Assembly: GCA_964057225.1 (NCBI GenBank)
Contig: OZ059897.1
Location: 14,012,001 to 14,076,000 of the forward strand
Direction of reading: 5' to 3'
From: Auanema rhodensis
Lineage: Eukaryota > Nematoda > Chromadorea > Rhabditida > Rhabditidae
DNA: 64,000 nucleotides
The translations under genes and the position numbers were made by a program. The notes beneath the pieces were generated by a model that saw nothing but the letters and a program-made list of their open reading frames with translations, did not search any database and was not told where the DNA came from. This document shows, in pieces, positions 1 through 12,600 of the stretch (position 1 is the stretch's first letter; each line of letters starts with the position of its first letter).

Positions 1-48
1 TACTCATATGCATTATATTCGTATACATTATATATTTTCACTTTCAAG

Positions 49-2037
49 GCGTTTGATGTTGAAATGGATGATAGTTCAGAATACTGGGCAAAAAAGCTTC
101 TAGGATTCTCTCTAATCTGTAAGAAATTTATATAAACGTGAAAGATAAAAGGATATCAAAACTCTAGGGCTTCTTCTGTTCATGAACTTTTTCTCATTGA
201 AAACGTTCGTCTCGCGATTCCAAATTGTTGTAATTTTTGCTAAAATAGCTGCTACTGGTTTAGTAATTGGAATAGGGTTCTATTACTTGATTTTCAAAGG
301 TACGAATATTAGATGTATTCTGCATTTCAAAACAAAAATAAATCAGGTGATGTCGAGAATATAAAACAACCTTTTCACGGGACAACATTCACAATTGGAA
401 CGTTCGTAAATGCTCTTTTTGCTGGTCTGTTCTCGTATGATGGTTGGGATATTCTCAATTTTGGTGCAGAAGAAATTGATAAACCAAAGAGGTATTTGAT
501 TTAGCTTTTCCTGCATAATACTTTATTTCAGAACAATGCCATTGGCTATTGTTATTGGTATGGTGTGCATTGCCATTATATATGCCGCTGTTAACTTTGC
601 ATACTTCATTGTTCTACCTGTATCGGTTATTGAGAGCAGTCCGGCAGTAGCTATGGTTAAATTTTTAATAAATTGTTTGAACAAATAAATTAATTTCAGG
701 AGTTAGCCAAGCAAACTCTTGGAAAAGCAGCATTCATTATGCCAGTATTCGTTGCTCTTCTTCTTATTGGATCCCTCAATAGTACTATGTTCTCTGCTAG
801 CAGGTATTTAAATGCTTCAAACTCCTTCAATAATATAAAAATGTGATGGAAAAGAGAAACGTAACAGAAAATAAGAAGTAAACATAATAATATATTACGT
901 TTAAACCTAGGTGGACACGTGGTAGAAAATTGATAGCATATTTATCAACATGGAAAAGAGAAACATGAATATGGTTGATTGAAATCTTGAACAAAATTAT
1001 TAGCAGGGGAAGAATATAGGACCATAAAACTATCCCTGGAAACAGCCATTGGAAATCAACCGATCTGCATCCGACCAACATCGGAAATGAGAACGATGTC
1101 TGCGTCGAAAAGTAGCACTTGAATCCACAGAAAAATTATTATCGTTTTAATATTTGAATATAAGTTCCAACAAAGAGCATCTTATTTTTTGCAGATATCT
1201 GCAAGCTGTTGCAAAACAAGGTCATTTACCGTCAGCTATTAGTGGTCTAAATCCCATATGTGACTCCCCTCGAGTGGCGCTTTGTCTTCATGTAGATAAT
1301 TGAAAAGTAACATTATAATATTTATATTATATTTAGGTTTTGATTTCTATGGCTATCTCTTTTACTGGAAACCTTGATAATCTTATTAATTATGTTTCTT
1401 TTGCTCAATGGTCTCAACGTGCTATTACTATGATTATCGTCATGTATATAAAAATAAGGTATCTTATAGTATAAGAATATTGTGGAAATTTAAACTGTAG
1501 GCACGTACCAGTTCATCCAGATGGAATTAAAATGCCTTTCGTGATGCCAATGTTATTCTGCTTTGTATGTTCATCATTGGTGAGTGATTAGGAAAATATA
1601 AACCCGAACTATTATTTTAGGTAATTATCACAATCATTGAAAGCTTCAGCGAAGCAGCAGTTGGATTAGGTAACAAATTATCTAAAAAACAGTACTAAAA
1701 AATTAACTTAGGGATTCTACTTGGCGGTCTTATTGTATACCTAATCTTTGTTTGGGAAAGAACACTCTCATCAGTAAAAGCCTATAAAAAATTAATGGGA
1801 AGCATTGATGGTTCGTTCAAAGATTAATGCCCAAAAAACTCCGAAATTTCAGATAGTACAACCAAGTTCGCACAAATGGTTTTCAACGTTATGCCTGAAA
1901 GGTGTAATGAAGAAGATGCATCTCGGGCCATCGGTCACGTTCCTTCAGAGTCTGTTAAACATTTGGATGAATTGTCTGATTGTCAATCAGAGGACGGATC
2001 GCTTCGCTTAAGAGATACTTATATTGCACGGCTCTGA
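49..2037 (+). CDS. SLC7-type amino acid transporter (aat-like, light chain), 5' end outside window
   Basis: This is the C-terminal two thirds or so of a LAT/b0,+-type amino acid exchanger. In animals such proteins usually pair with a CD98-like heavy chain at the plasma membrane. About eleven exons can be joined. The first visible one starts after an acceptor at 48. Exon 347-490 encodes the family hallmark YDGWDILNFGAEEIDKP, matching the Y-G-W-x-x-LNF-x-x-EE signature of SLC7 proteins. Later exons give several hydrophobic membrane segments (for example MPLAIVIGMVCIAIIYAA and FIMPVFVALLLIGSLNS) and the loop RYLQAVAKQGHLPSAIS, typical of the family before a P-R-x-A-L segment. The last exon (about 1853-2037) is hydrophilic and ends ...TYIARL. 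Introns are 40-60 bases except one of about 390 bases (805-1194). An AATAAA lies at 2099-2104. The family is certain; which aat paralogue is not. Confidence 0.88.
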
Positions 2038-2475
2038 TTATAGATATTTGTACATATGATAAAGAAAGTAAAAAACATTATAGTTAAGTTTCATCATGAA
2101 TAAAAGTATCAACAAAAAGAAAAGCGTACGAGACGCTAACCAACAACGTGGAAATGATGTAACAAAGCGAACAACGAAACAAAATCGCTAACGATGAGCG
2201 AAATTTAAACACTCTTCATGCGACTTAGACAAAGTAGACCGGATACATTAAAACAACGAGCTCAAACAGCTCAAATTTGAGCATAACCCCTCTTAATACT
2301 AACATAAATGACTATCTATATCTCAAAAAGAAACACATGAATGCCAAAAAAACATTTAGTGAGCTCCACAAAGATAACTCCTATGCAGCAAAAAGAGAAA
2401 ATAAATAGATAAAAAGATCTACTTTTAACAAAAAATTAGAGATACACGTTTGTTCTGCTTTGCAAATTCAAGAAC
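2038..2475. other. convergent 3' flanks of aat-like and GIGYF genes
   Basis: This non-coding stretch lies between two stop codons that face each other. It holds an AATAAA polyadenylation signal for the plus-strand transporter at 2099-2104. The rest is A-rich and I see no other gene in it. Confidence 0.5.
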
Positions 2476-5400
2476 TTATCTTCTCCCAGTTGTTGTAGCA
2501 GGTGCAGCAGTAACAAATTCGATAGTACCCTGATTAACTCGATTTGGATCCGCGGCAGGTCGGAAACCAAGGCAAGAGCCATCAACAACAAGGCGAGTTC
2601 CCTGGCAATGTTAATGACAATAGATAAAATAAAAATTTTTAAAAACCTTTTTTTTCTTTTTTCCAGCAGAAGTACCCGTAGCAGGTGCTACACTAGCACT
2701 TGAGAGATCCTGAAATAAATAAATGCATATATGTACTATTATATTCTTGTATACATCTTTGTCAGTTTTCCTATTACGCATCTCACATCTCTTCTGGAGG
2801 AATTCTTTGACAAATTCCTTAGATGCCTTTGAGGAACCGAGATATCCTTCGACGTAATCTTCGACCTGAAATCAAATATATGGCTAAGAATGTTTCAAAA
2901 TGTCTCTACATCATTAGGATTTTCAACTGTTTTCAAGAAATCAGCAAGGACTTCAGCATCCACACTTTCGTTTAACTGTTTCAAACGAGTAACAACCCAA
3001 GAATTGAAAGTATTACCCTAAACAAAAACAAATATTAATTTAGACCTCATAAACACAAACCGAATTCGAAGTTTTAGTTTTAGTAGCTTCCTTTTTAACA
3101 ACAGGAGCTGGTTTGGTTGGAGCTGGTTTTGCTGCAGGTACTGCTTTTTTCACAGGAGCAGGAGCAACTTTGTTAGCTGCTTGTAACGTTGGACCATCCC
3201 AGTTAATGGAAGGCGAAGTAGCAGGACAATCTATACCTGCGCCTCCCCAAGCTACTTTAGAACTGTTGGATTTTCCTACAGGTGGATTCCAATTGAGTCT
3301 TTGAGTAACATTAGACCAAGTTCCTGTAGACTGTATATTGGGGTTCGAAGATGCTTCTTCTTTTTTGATGCGAGCCTTTTGATCTAACTCGAGTTTCAAT
3401 AGTCTTTCTTCTTCTTCTTGAATTTCTTTCAATGACTTCTCGCTCTTACCACCAGCAGTCGGAGTAGACCAAGCCGCACCTGAATTCTTGAATCGTTAAC
3501 TGTCGTGTTCTCTTCAATTTACCTTTAGCAGCAGCAGCAGCGGCAGCAGCATTTTTCTTTGTAGGAGCCTGGACAACCCAACCGTCATCCTCTAGAGAAG
3601 GAGATCGACTTTCTACTTCAGGTAGTGTCTACAAATGCAGCATGATTAAAACAATACTTTCTTAAAAGTAGATATTACCTTCCATGTGCGAGGAGGATCA
3701 ACTTTCTTTGCTGCCGCGGCAGCAGCAGCTCGTCGCTCTTCAGCTTCAGCAATTGCAACAGCTCGGCGATGTTCTTCAAGAGCGGCGGCTGCGACGGCAA
3801 ACTGACGCTTCTGTTCTTCCGCAGCGATTGCAGCTCTACGCATTTCCTCAGCCTGTATAGCATTCATATAGTTTTGAAGAATATGAATAAATACTTTTCT
3901 TGCTTCCTCCTGTTGCTTTCTGATCTTAATAGCATCTTCCTCGGCCTTCTGTAGTAAAGCTCTTTTGTGTGCCTCTGCGGCTTCTTGGGCTTTTCTAATA
4001 AAAGAAATATTTCAAAAATTAACAGCTTCAAACAAACCTTCTTATTTCTTCTTCATTTCTCTTTAATTTTTCTTCCATCTGGCGGAGCTCATCCTTTCTT
4101 GCTTCCTCTTCCAACTGAAAGCATACAGCTATTATCAAACAAAAACTTGAAACTAACTCTTTGCTTCTCCCTAATGCGAGATAACTCTAAATGTTCCCTT
4201 TCCCTACGAAGACGTTCTTCTTCCACTTTCTTCTGCATATCTTCCTATAAGGAATTTATCCGATTAATATAAAACCTTTTATAAACTTTACCTCTTTTTT
4301 CTTAATGGCTGCTTCACGCTCTCTGTACGCTTTTTCTTGTTCTTCAGCATGTTTAGCAAGTGAAGCCAACATTTTTTGCTCTTTAAGCTTGAGTTCTTCA
4401 TCGATCATAAGCTAAAAATAGACAGTTTATAATAAGATTAGAAAGTGTACAACCTTTCTTTGATCTTCCAGCATTTGATCATACATAGGTTGACTGTATT
4501 GAATAGGAGTTATCTTGTCGTTCCAAACACCTGTACCCATAGTTAGACCAAATCCAAATTGATTTGTAACTGAAAGAGTCAGCTCACATTTTTTTAAACT
4601 TTAAATTCTTACGGCTACATAAATTGGGAGCTGCAGTGACCTCGTCTTTATAATCGAAGGGAGCGAGACGTCCGTTAATTGTTTTTAATTCACCTTAATT
4701 CAAAATTATGACAATAATCAATTGTTCAGTACTACCTAATGATCTATACATGGAATCTCCAACACGTTTAACTTTCAAATCATCCTTGAAGTACCCGGTC
4801 TCGAACCATGCATCCATTTGTTCCTTAGGAAAAGGGCCTCGTTCTATTTTCGATGGATCCAAGTAAGTAAACATCGGTTGTCTTGAGGTTAAAGCCACTA
4901 GCGTTTGGGGCATGGCATTTTCATATGCATTTACAGTAGGGACTTCGGGAACATATTGCTGTCTAACACGTTCTTGTACCTGTTCTTCGGGTGTCGGTCG
5001 ATGGTAAGAGCGATTCTAATAATAATTTGATAACTCAAGTTAAAATATACAATAATTACAGGATTAGTAGCAGGCACAGAATCTTTTCTAGGTTCATTTG
5101 TGCCCCAAGCATTAACTTCTGGAACATTTTGCCTTTCATTCGACGGAACAGTATTAATAATAGTAGATTTGACTTGCTAAAAGGTTAATAAATATAAATA
5201 TAAATATATAAGGTTTCGAACAGCACCTTAGAAGATTGATCTCTGTACGCTCCTTGTTCATCAAAAGAGCCTGGACGATGAAGAGCTGGTACATCGCTAT
5301 AAAAATAACTTATGATTCACCCACAAAAAACTAAAACTAAAAAAACATACTCTTTTTCTCCATCCTCCATCCATTCTGGCACATTACCATGATTTTCGTT

Positions 5401-6570
5401 TTTCCATCCAGTTTGAGAATTTTCCCGATTTATCCAAGCTGAGATAGATACGATTATTTAAAAAAAAACATTTAATAATACCCGAGCCTGATGCACTCTC
5501 TTTATTCCACGTATTTCTATTTTCTTTCTCTTTCCAAGTAGTTTTCCCAATTGTAGTCCAACCAGCATCTCCAGAACTGTTAGTTTCTGCCTCATCACTA
5601 GTGCTTCGTAAACGATTACGTGGACGATCTTAGAAAAAATGGTAATGACGGTGTTCAAGATCTTGATAAACACCTTTTGGATCGCGGGGATCATATAGAC
5701 CCTGAGCTCTAGCATTAAATGTAGTACTAGCTGTGGTGCTACCACCCCGTGCCAAAGCTGCTCCACCTCGACCACCTCTACCAGGGAATCGAGCATTGTA
5801 ATACCCTTCCCTTGTTTCTTCAGATTCCCTAGGAGAATCCCCGACTCTGGCACCACCTCTTGCAAATGGTCGCGGGCCTCCTCGTCCATTAGATAGTGTC
5901 GCGGTTTGAGGATTTCCACGGCCTGAATTCAGCAGGAAATGTACGAATTTACAATCATGAAAAATACTTGATTTAACGGGAGTCCAGCCACTACCGCTAC
6001 CACTCCCTCGTGTGCTATTCGGGGTCGTGTTTCCAGAAAAAGCACCTCCCGCAGCAATACTATTCCTTTCAGCATGCGATAACTGGGACATTGCTTTAGA
6101 TGAATTAATATTTTGCTGCTGGCGCTAAATATCCTTTAAATGGAAAAAAAACTTTATCCACGTTGTACCTGTTCCATGTCTGTTAAAGGAAAGCAAACAA
6201 TAGGAAGGGTAGCTTCTTCGACAAAAAAAGTACAATTTGTTAAACCATCTGGAGGTAAGCATTCCTTTCCCATTAAGGCTATCAAATCTTCACGTCCGTA
6301 CCGATTTGTTACAAAGATAGGCATGCTCAAAGGAGTCTCCTAAAGCCCATGAACATGCGCTTATAAACTGTACTGTAAAAAAGATACCTCCTCATCATTT
6401 GTTGAAACTCGTGGTGAAGAGGATACGCCACCACCATGAAAAGCAGAACGAATCCTATCAAAGTTTTACATAATTACTTTGAAATACGCAGAGAAACTTT
6501 TAACTAACCAGGAAGGATTGAAATTGGCAGACTGAACTGGTTCAGCTGGAGCAGAAGCAGCAAAAGACAT
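2476..6570 (-). CDS. gyf-1: GIGYF-type GYF-domain protein (4EHP partner, translational repressor)
   Basis: GIGYF proteins bridge the cap-binding protein 4EHP to repressed or stalled mRNAs in the cytoplasm. The start MSFAASAPAEPVQSANFNPSW at 6570 aligns with the GIGYF N-terminus, and exon 3 holds RYGREDLIAL, the 4EHP-binding region, followed by LPIVCFPLTDMEQ as in GIGYF2. RG-rich segments follow (GRGGRGGAALARGG near 5760). The GYF domain is at about 4700-4870: MFTYLDPSKIERGPF, MDAWFETGYF and LKVKR are the diagnostic blocks for binding proline-rich ligands. Next comes a long charged Glu/Arg/Gln/Ala-rich coiled coil (about 3540-4440). The C-terminal part includes FNSWVVTRLKQLNES and DVEDYVEGYLGSSKASKEF, matching the GIGYF2 C-terminal module. 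About twenty short exons. An AATTTTATAG acceptor about 19 bases upstream of the ATG with no matching donor suggests trans-splicing. The family is very secure; the symbol follows the C. elegans name as I recall it. Confidence 0.92.
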
Positions 6571-6980
6571 AGCGTAAAAGTTCTATAAAATTTGAATTTA
6601 AATTTAACCCTAACCTATCTATATTGAACATAAAGCTAATTATAACTATTAAAATATAGTCAAAATTTCTAAATATTATTGACTCATTGAAATTTTAACA
6701 TTGATATCAAAAACTTGATAAACATTGCAACAAGCTGATCAGGAGGCTTTTCCAGAGATTCGATCCTAAACCGAGAGGGTAGGTAGGGTCGAGATGCAAC
6801 GCACACGTGACGCAATGACTTTGGTTCAAACTTTATTCGCAATGGAGCAACAAAGAGCAAAAGCAACAACGCGCTCATATTTAAATATAAATACAGAAAA
6901 TAAAACATCAGCATATGTTCGTTATATCAAAAATGATTAGGTATAAGAGTACACTGTTATTTCATAAGATCATTATTTTT
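6571..6980 (-). other. intercistronic gap between IFT74 and GIGYF
   Basis: About 410 bases separate the IFT74 stop from the GIGYF start, both on the minus strand. The gap is AT-rich. It contains a likely splice acceptor (TTTTATAG on the minus strand, near 6590) just upstream of the GIGYF start. No coding sequence is evident. Confidence 0.45.
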
Positions 6981-9628
6981 TTAAATAGAATGTTTCTTCG
7001 ATGCTGTACTCAAAAGACATTGATTGTATTCAGCTTGAAGAGCCATAACCTGGAAAATGAATATATTTAAATTTGATCTGAAGATAACTACATGTTGTTT
7101 GATATCCTCGTAATTATAATCTGCTTCTTTCATTTCAACTTGTTGTCGCAGATTTTCATTGCTTTCTTGAAGTAGATCCAAACTTTTTCTAATGTTTTTG
7201 CTCTGAAGATTTTCGCTCTATGTTGTAATAGAATACTGTCTTACTTCAGCATAGTTTGGGTCAGCATCAAGCTCTTGTTGTATTTGGTTCAGCTCTCGTT
7301 GAAGGTTGGGAATCGTGGCTTCCTTGTCATATAATTCTTCCTGTAAGGTTTGCTTCTTCTTGCCCAATTGCTAAAAAAGAAAATTTGTATGGTAATGAAT
7401 TTCTTATATTCTTCTTGGAAAACTGGCAAATGTTTATTTACAGTAAATTTTACAAGGAGCATGTTTATGCTTGTGAATAATAGAGCGCATTATGTCATAT
7501 TCAATACTGTGGGGCATCAATACGTTTTTGAAAAATGAATACTAACCTCTATTTCTGTTTTTAAATTCTCTGAATCACTTTCTATATTTTCTAAACTTAA
7601 AGACTGTTCTTCGATTTCTGCAATCCTGCTTTTCAAAGTATCAATCTCTGTGGCCAATCGTTCTTCTAGTTCATTTAAACTAATCAATTCCTCTTGTAAG
7701 CGAACATGAGCTTATATAACAATAGTAATAAATAAGTAACTGTATTCTGTAAAACCTTCTTTCAAATCGCTGGCTGATGCTTGATTTCGGATTGATGAAT
7801 TTAACATTCCTACAGCATCAATATCCGTTACACTGGATTCAATACTAATCTAAAATAAAAAATATTTTCGAACAATATTTAATAGAAGCAAGACTTGTCC
7901 AATATTGGCTGAAATATTTTCCAGATTCTGAACAATAGCTAGGCTGTATTCTTCCATTTCCATAGCAAGTAACCGTTTTTCGTCTGGGTAACTTCGAAGA
8001 AATTCTTCTATCTGCTGTTCTTTCAATGCAAGTTCCCGATAGCGTTCGTTATTTTTCACTAAAATTGAAATTTTTTATATTATTGTGTTGCTGATTTTCA
8101 CCAAATTTAGACTCGTCATTCTCGAAGTCTCGTAATTCTTCCGTGTATTGCTCCACTTGTTCATGTGTCTGTTCAATTCTAAAATGAATTCTAACAGAGA
8201 TAAATAAATGTATCTAACTGTTTTTCCATCGTTTGTATATCTTCATTGCTCTGTTTAATTTGATCAATGATTTTCTGTTTTTTCTGCTCAGGTGTTTCTT
8301 CCAATCCTTTCTCAGTTTTGAGATCTTCTTCTTTTTTTATTAATGAAGCTAGATTTTCGTATAATTGAACTAAAAGATGAATATATACTAAATATGATTA
8401 AATATTAAATATACCAGCTTTTTTTTTCAATGGTGAGTTGTCTAGTTCTATTTCAAGTTGCTGTTTCTGATCTTCCAACACTGAAAGTTCGTTCTGCAGT
8501 TGATGAACGTCGGCTTTGAGCTCTTCATTTTTTCGTTTGAGTATTTCGAAATGATCTCTTAAATTCGGATCCTATATTTATATTATTATTAATTTTTAGA
8601 ACTCAAGAGTCAAATTACCATAGATGCCATCAGCGCTTGATTTAATCGTTTCTGTTCATCTATTGCTTCTGCGAGTTCTTCAATTTCCCGCTCTCTATGT
8701 TGTCTTTCGATAAATAACTCTTGAACACCGGCTTCCAACTGGTTTGTTCAACAGTTTTATGGTGAAATAAGAAAAATAGACTAACTTCATCAGCAGATTC
8801 TTTGATTCGTTGGGATTCTTGTTCAATTTGGCTCATATCACCATTTGTATGCATTCGATCAATTATCTATTATGATTATGTTAAATATATTTTAAAATAT
8901 TCTTTTCAAACCACGTTCAAGTCTATCAGCTTTCCTTGTAACTCTTTGATTTCCATAGCACTCTCTTCAGCTCTTAATACATTTATAGTAATAGACTGAT
9001 CATCTAAAGAAGAACCTTTTTTCATATGACACAAGCTCAACACGGTCTTTTTCTCCTTTGCGGTATGCGGTCTCCAATCGAGCAATTTCAGAATTCAGTT
9101 GTCCAATTCGAGATCGCAAAATTCCCACAAAATAAGATTTATCGAAAACTTGTCTTTGACCTAAACTTTATTCAGCGTTTAATGTATTCTAGCATTTTAA
9201 TACTTGCTGTTCCTAGACGGCTAACTGCACGGCCACCACTAAGTCCTTGCTGAGTTAAGGGTCGGATTGCGGCAGTAGGAGGTCTTGCCATTCCTGTCTG
9301 TGGACGAGGTGCACCCGATATCTGTATAATATATTATATGTTTATTTTGAAGCTATTTATTATCAACCATTGAACTGGTGGGAGGATGGACAGATGACGT
9401 AGGAGGTCTTCCATCGCTAGTTGATAAGCGGCCCGTAACAGAGCGGCTTGGAGGTCGAATAATTCCACCGTTTGAGGGAGTTTGAACTGAAACCAGAAAT
9501 TCTTAATTTATTCGAAAATCTTCTAAATACACACTATTCTGGGTAGATGAAGCTGTGGGTGGACGTCGTGATGCAGTCATAGCTCTACCACTTGATGTTT
9601 TTGGTCTTGCAGAAGGAGGTCGTGACAT
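6981..9628 (-). CDS. ift-74: Intraflagellar transport protein 74 (IFT-B subunit)
   Basis: IFT74 pairs with IFT81 in the IFT-B complex and carries tubulin along the ciliary axoneme; in nematodes cilia occur only on sensory neurons. The start MSRPPSARPKTSSGRAMTAS at 9628 opens a basic Pro/Ser/Arg-rich region, the expected tubulin-tail-binding type of N-terminus. It ends in RPLTQQGLSGGRAVSRLG, matching the RPVTQQGLTG block of vertebrate IFT74. The next exon gives RQVFDKSYFVGILRSRI, the conserved entry to the coiled coil (vertebrate RQILDKSYYLGLLRSKI). The remainder, about a dozen exons, is almost continuous coiled coil rich in Glu, Gln, Lys and Leu. The C-terminus (EADYNYEDIKQHV, then EYNQCLLSTA) matches the family's QPIKKNV...EYNKTIVDAL end. 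The TATTTTAG acceptor just upstream of the ATG has no donor and may be a trans-splice site. Confidence 0.93.
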
Positions 9629-12600
9629 CCTTCTAAAATATAATACTTTATAATTTACAAAATTATATTTTGGGTAAAAATAGGAAATTACACAGAAAAG
9701 AACCTTATAAATACGAAAACGCTTATACAGCCAACTTGAAAACTTAAATTACTAACTTAAATATATAAATATAATACTTATACTGAATTTATTAAAATAT
9801 ATACTATTTCTTGGTATCTAACTTTAAATAAAGCTGCGTAGAGGACATAAATCGAAAATTGTAGTTGCCATGGTAACCACCGGCGCATTTGTAAAATTAA
9901 TACGTTTTAAAATGATACAATTAAGTACGTGTAAATGAAGATATATCTCATTTTGATCCATTATTATAAATAAAAACAGGAAATAATAAAAAAAATATAA
10001 GTTTACATTAATAATTATACAATAAACATTAAAATTTATTTACATTATGACAGAAGTTAAACAGAAAAATGAAAATATCTTTAAAAAATATTATTATCGA
10101 AATCTTGATTTATATATACTTCAATTTGATGAAAAGTATTTGGTACACCTTAACGCATGATTGAAACCTCTATTTTGGATTTTTTAGTGGTTAATATTCA
10201 AATAGTTTATAGTATTTTAACAAGAATATAAAGAAAACTTTAAAACTTTTTTACGTTTTCATGTAATCAGTAGTATATATCTGTATTATTTTGAAATATA
10301 TTCTATTTTGCTAACTATCAAATTAAACTTTTTAGAAATTCATAAATAAGTTTTTATATAATTTCATTCTGAGTTACAAAACGATTTTATTTATATTGTT
10401 TTCGGGTTGTTTTTTATATCTATTTACATAGAATATACAGATTTTAGTATTTAGAAAATAGAATTCTTAATAAAAAAGAATGGTGGATAATGATCTAATT
10501 TCAAAAAAAAAATCATAGCAACTGTTTTCTCTCAAGTTTCTTATAATTACATTTATGGCTTCACTCTATATTGCTTCATAAAAAATGATCCACTCACTGA
10601 TATAAGATGGACGAATGTTATTCGTATTCACTCCTTCTCTAGTAGTCGTACATAACTATTATTTGATCTTTATTATCAAAACATACTTTTTATATAAAAA
10701 ATATATTTTATTTCCACAACATATCTGATTAGCTTTGAGGACAGGGCATGTAATCAGAAGAGGTGGGTTGAAAGCCGGAATAAGAAGATTAGTGGCTCAT
10801 CCGATGTCCAACATATTCCTCTTATTTTATATCTGCATCTCTCTCAAAGAAAAAGAAACCATAGTATTTCATTTAATATTTTTTTTCAAAAATAAGATTA
10901 TATCATCTTTTTTCATCGCAACATCTCTTTTACCATCCTACTTTTAAGAGTTGTTTTTACCCAAACATTTTTTTCTTAGAATATTTTTTCAACTTTCTCA
11001 AAGAATTTGATTATGTCCACGTTACAAAGAAAATTTGTTTTGAATTTTTTGAAGTTTAACCGAGCCGTTTCTGTAATTTCATATTTACGAATTTAGGGAT
11101 GAAAGTAAAATGGAAGTATTCAACCGATGTCTGATTACTGTGTGCTCTTCATATAATTTTTTTTCAAGTATGATTGAAAGTATAGCTTTATTAAACATAT
11201 TATTAGAATTGTTTATTTTTTGATCAATATTTATTATAATTTCATTTACGTTGTCAGCAGTCTAAAAACCCAATTCTCATCGGTTAAGTTAAAGCAAGGT
11301 GTACATTTGGCATCGAGGAACACATCACATTTCACATTCATACCTACGTTCATCTTTGTTTCTTTCTATTTCATAACATATGTATATAACAATTTGATTT
11401 TCTTTTTATATTGAAGTTCATGTGAACTATCAAAAGCTTATTACTTATATAGTTAAAACTTTTTCTTCCTGAAAATAACAATATCATATTGATTCAACAA
11501 CATCTTCTTTAATTCTATCAAGACTAATATCATGAGATTGTATCCATTTTATGAAAAGTTTTTAATCTCGTGCCAGAACCAGCCCAGATTATTCTATATA
11601 TCATTGACTAATTTCGTTTCCCGTTTAAACAAATTATTTTATCAACTACTTTTCTACATATATTCACCATTTGTTCTAATTCCTGCGTTCCTCTGGATCT
11701 CTCCAACTTTGAACTTCAGCAACTTTAAAGCGTGAACCTATTACTTCATTGAGTTTACTGGAAAACGTGTAATTATTCATTCTGTTCTTAGTTGCTCTCT
11801 AAAGAATTGCCAAAACAAAAATATTCTTATGGCAACATTTTGGTTGTACTGTGGCTCTAGTCGTTTTTTCTTCTTGTCTTTGGTTCTCCGTTAACTTTAT
11901 TAAAAGAAGTTTTCATTTTGGCTACATTTACCTCCCGATCTTTTTTCGTTACTCAAAGTCTCAATCATGCCTTTCTTCATTAATTTAAAAGTAATTTAAA
12001 TCCCATTTCCATATAAGGCATCAAGTTGTGATCTGGGAAAATCTTTTTTATTTCTCCAACTCTTTTCCATTTCTATATCCACATCATCTACATATTCAAA
12101 TACAAGTTAACTTTATGAGAAGATATTATAAGAAAGCGATTAAGATGAACGGAATAATTTTTTCAGGCACTCAGTTATTCATTTGCGATATTGATAATCC
12201 ATGCTTCACCTACGAATGTGATATTTCTGACTTCTCTGTCTCTTTTAGTCTAGGCTTTTGACAACTGTTTAATAATAAAAAGAATTAGCCTGACTATCGA
12301 TTATTCTTATAGTGTGGAATATAATGATAACATGGTAATGCAGAATGGATTCAATGTTCTAACGATAGAGGAAAAGAGAAAGGCAGAGAGAAGGATCATG
12401 CTACAATCAAAAGAAGAGAAAAAGAGAGAAAGAAAAAAAGGATGAGAGGCACACAAGGCTGAGCTTCTATCCGGCTTCTCTAATTTATATCTATATGTCA
12501 AGGAATAGTAAACTCTTCTGTTGCTTAATACAAAACGTATTTGCTAGCTACATACATATATCTGTCATTCACCTACTATACATCAGTTATTTTCTTTTTT

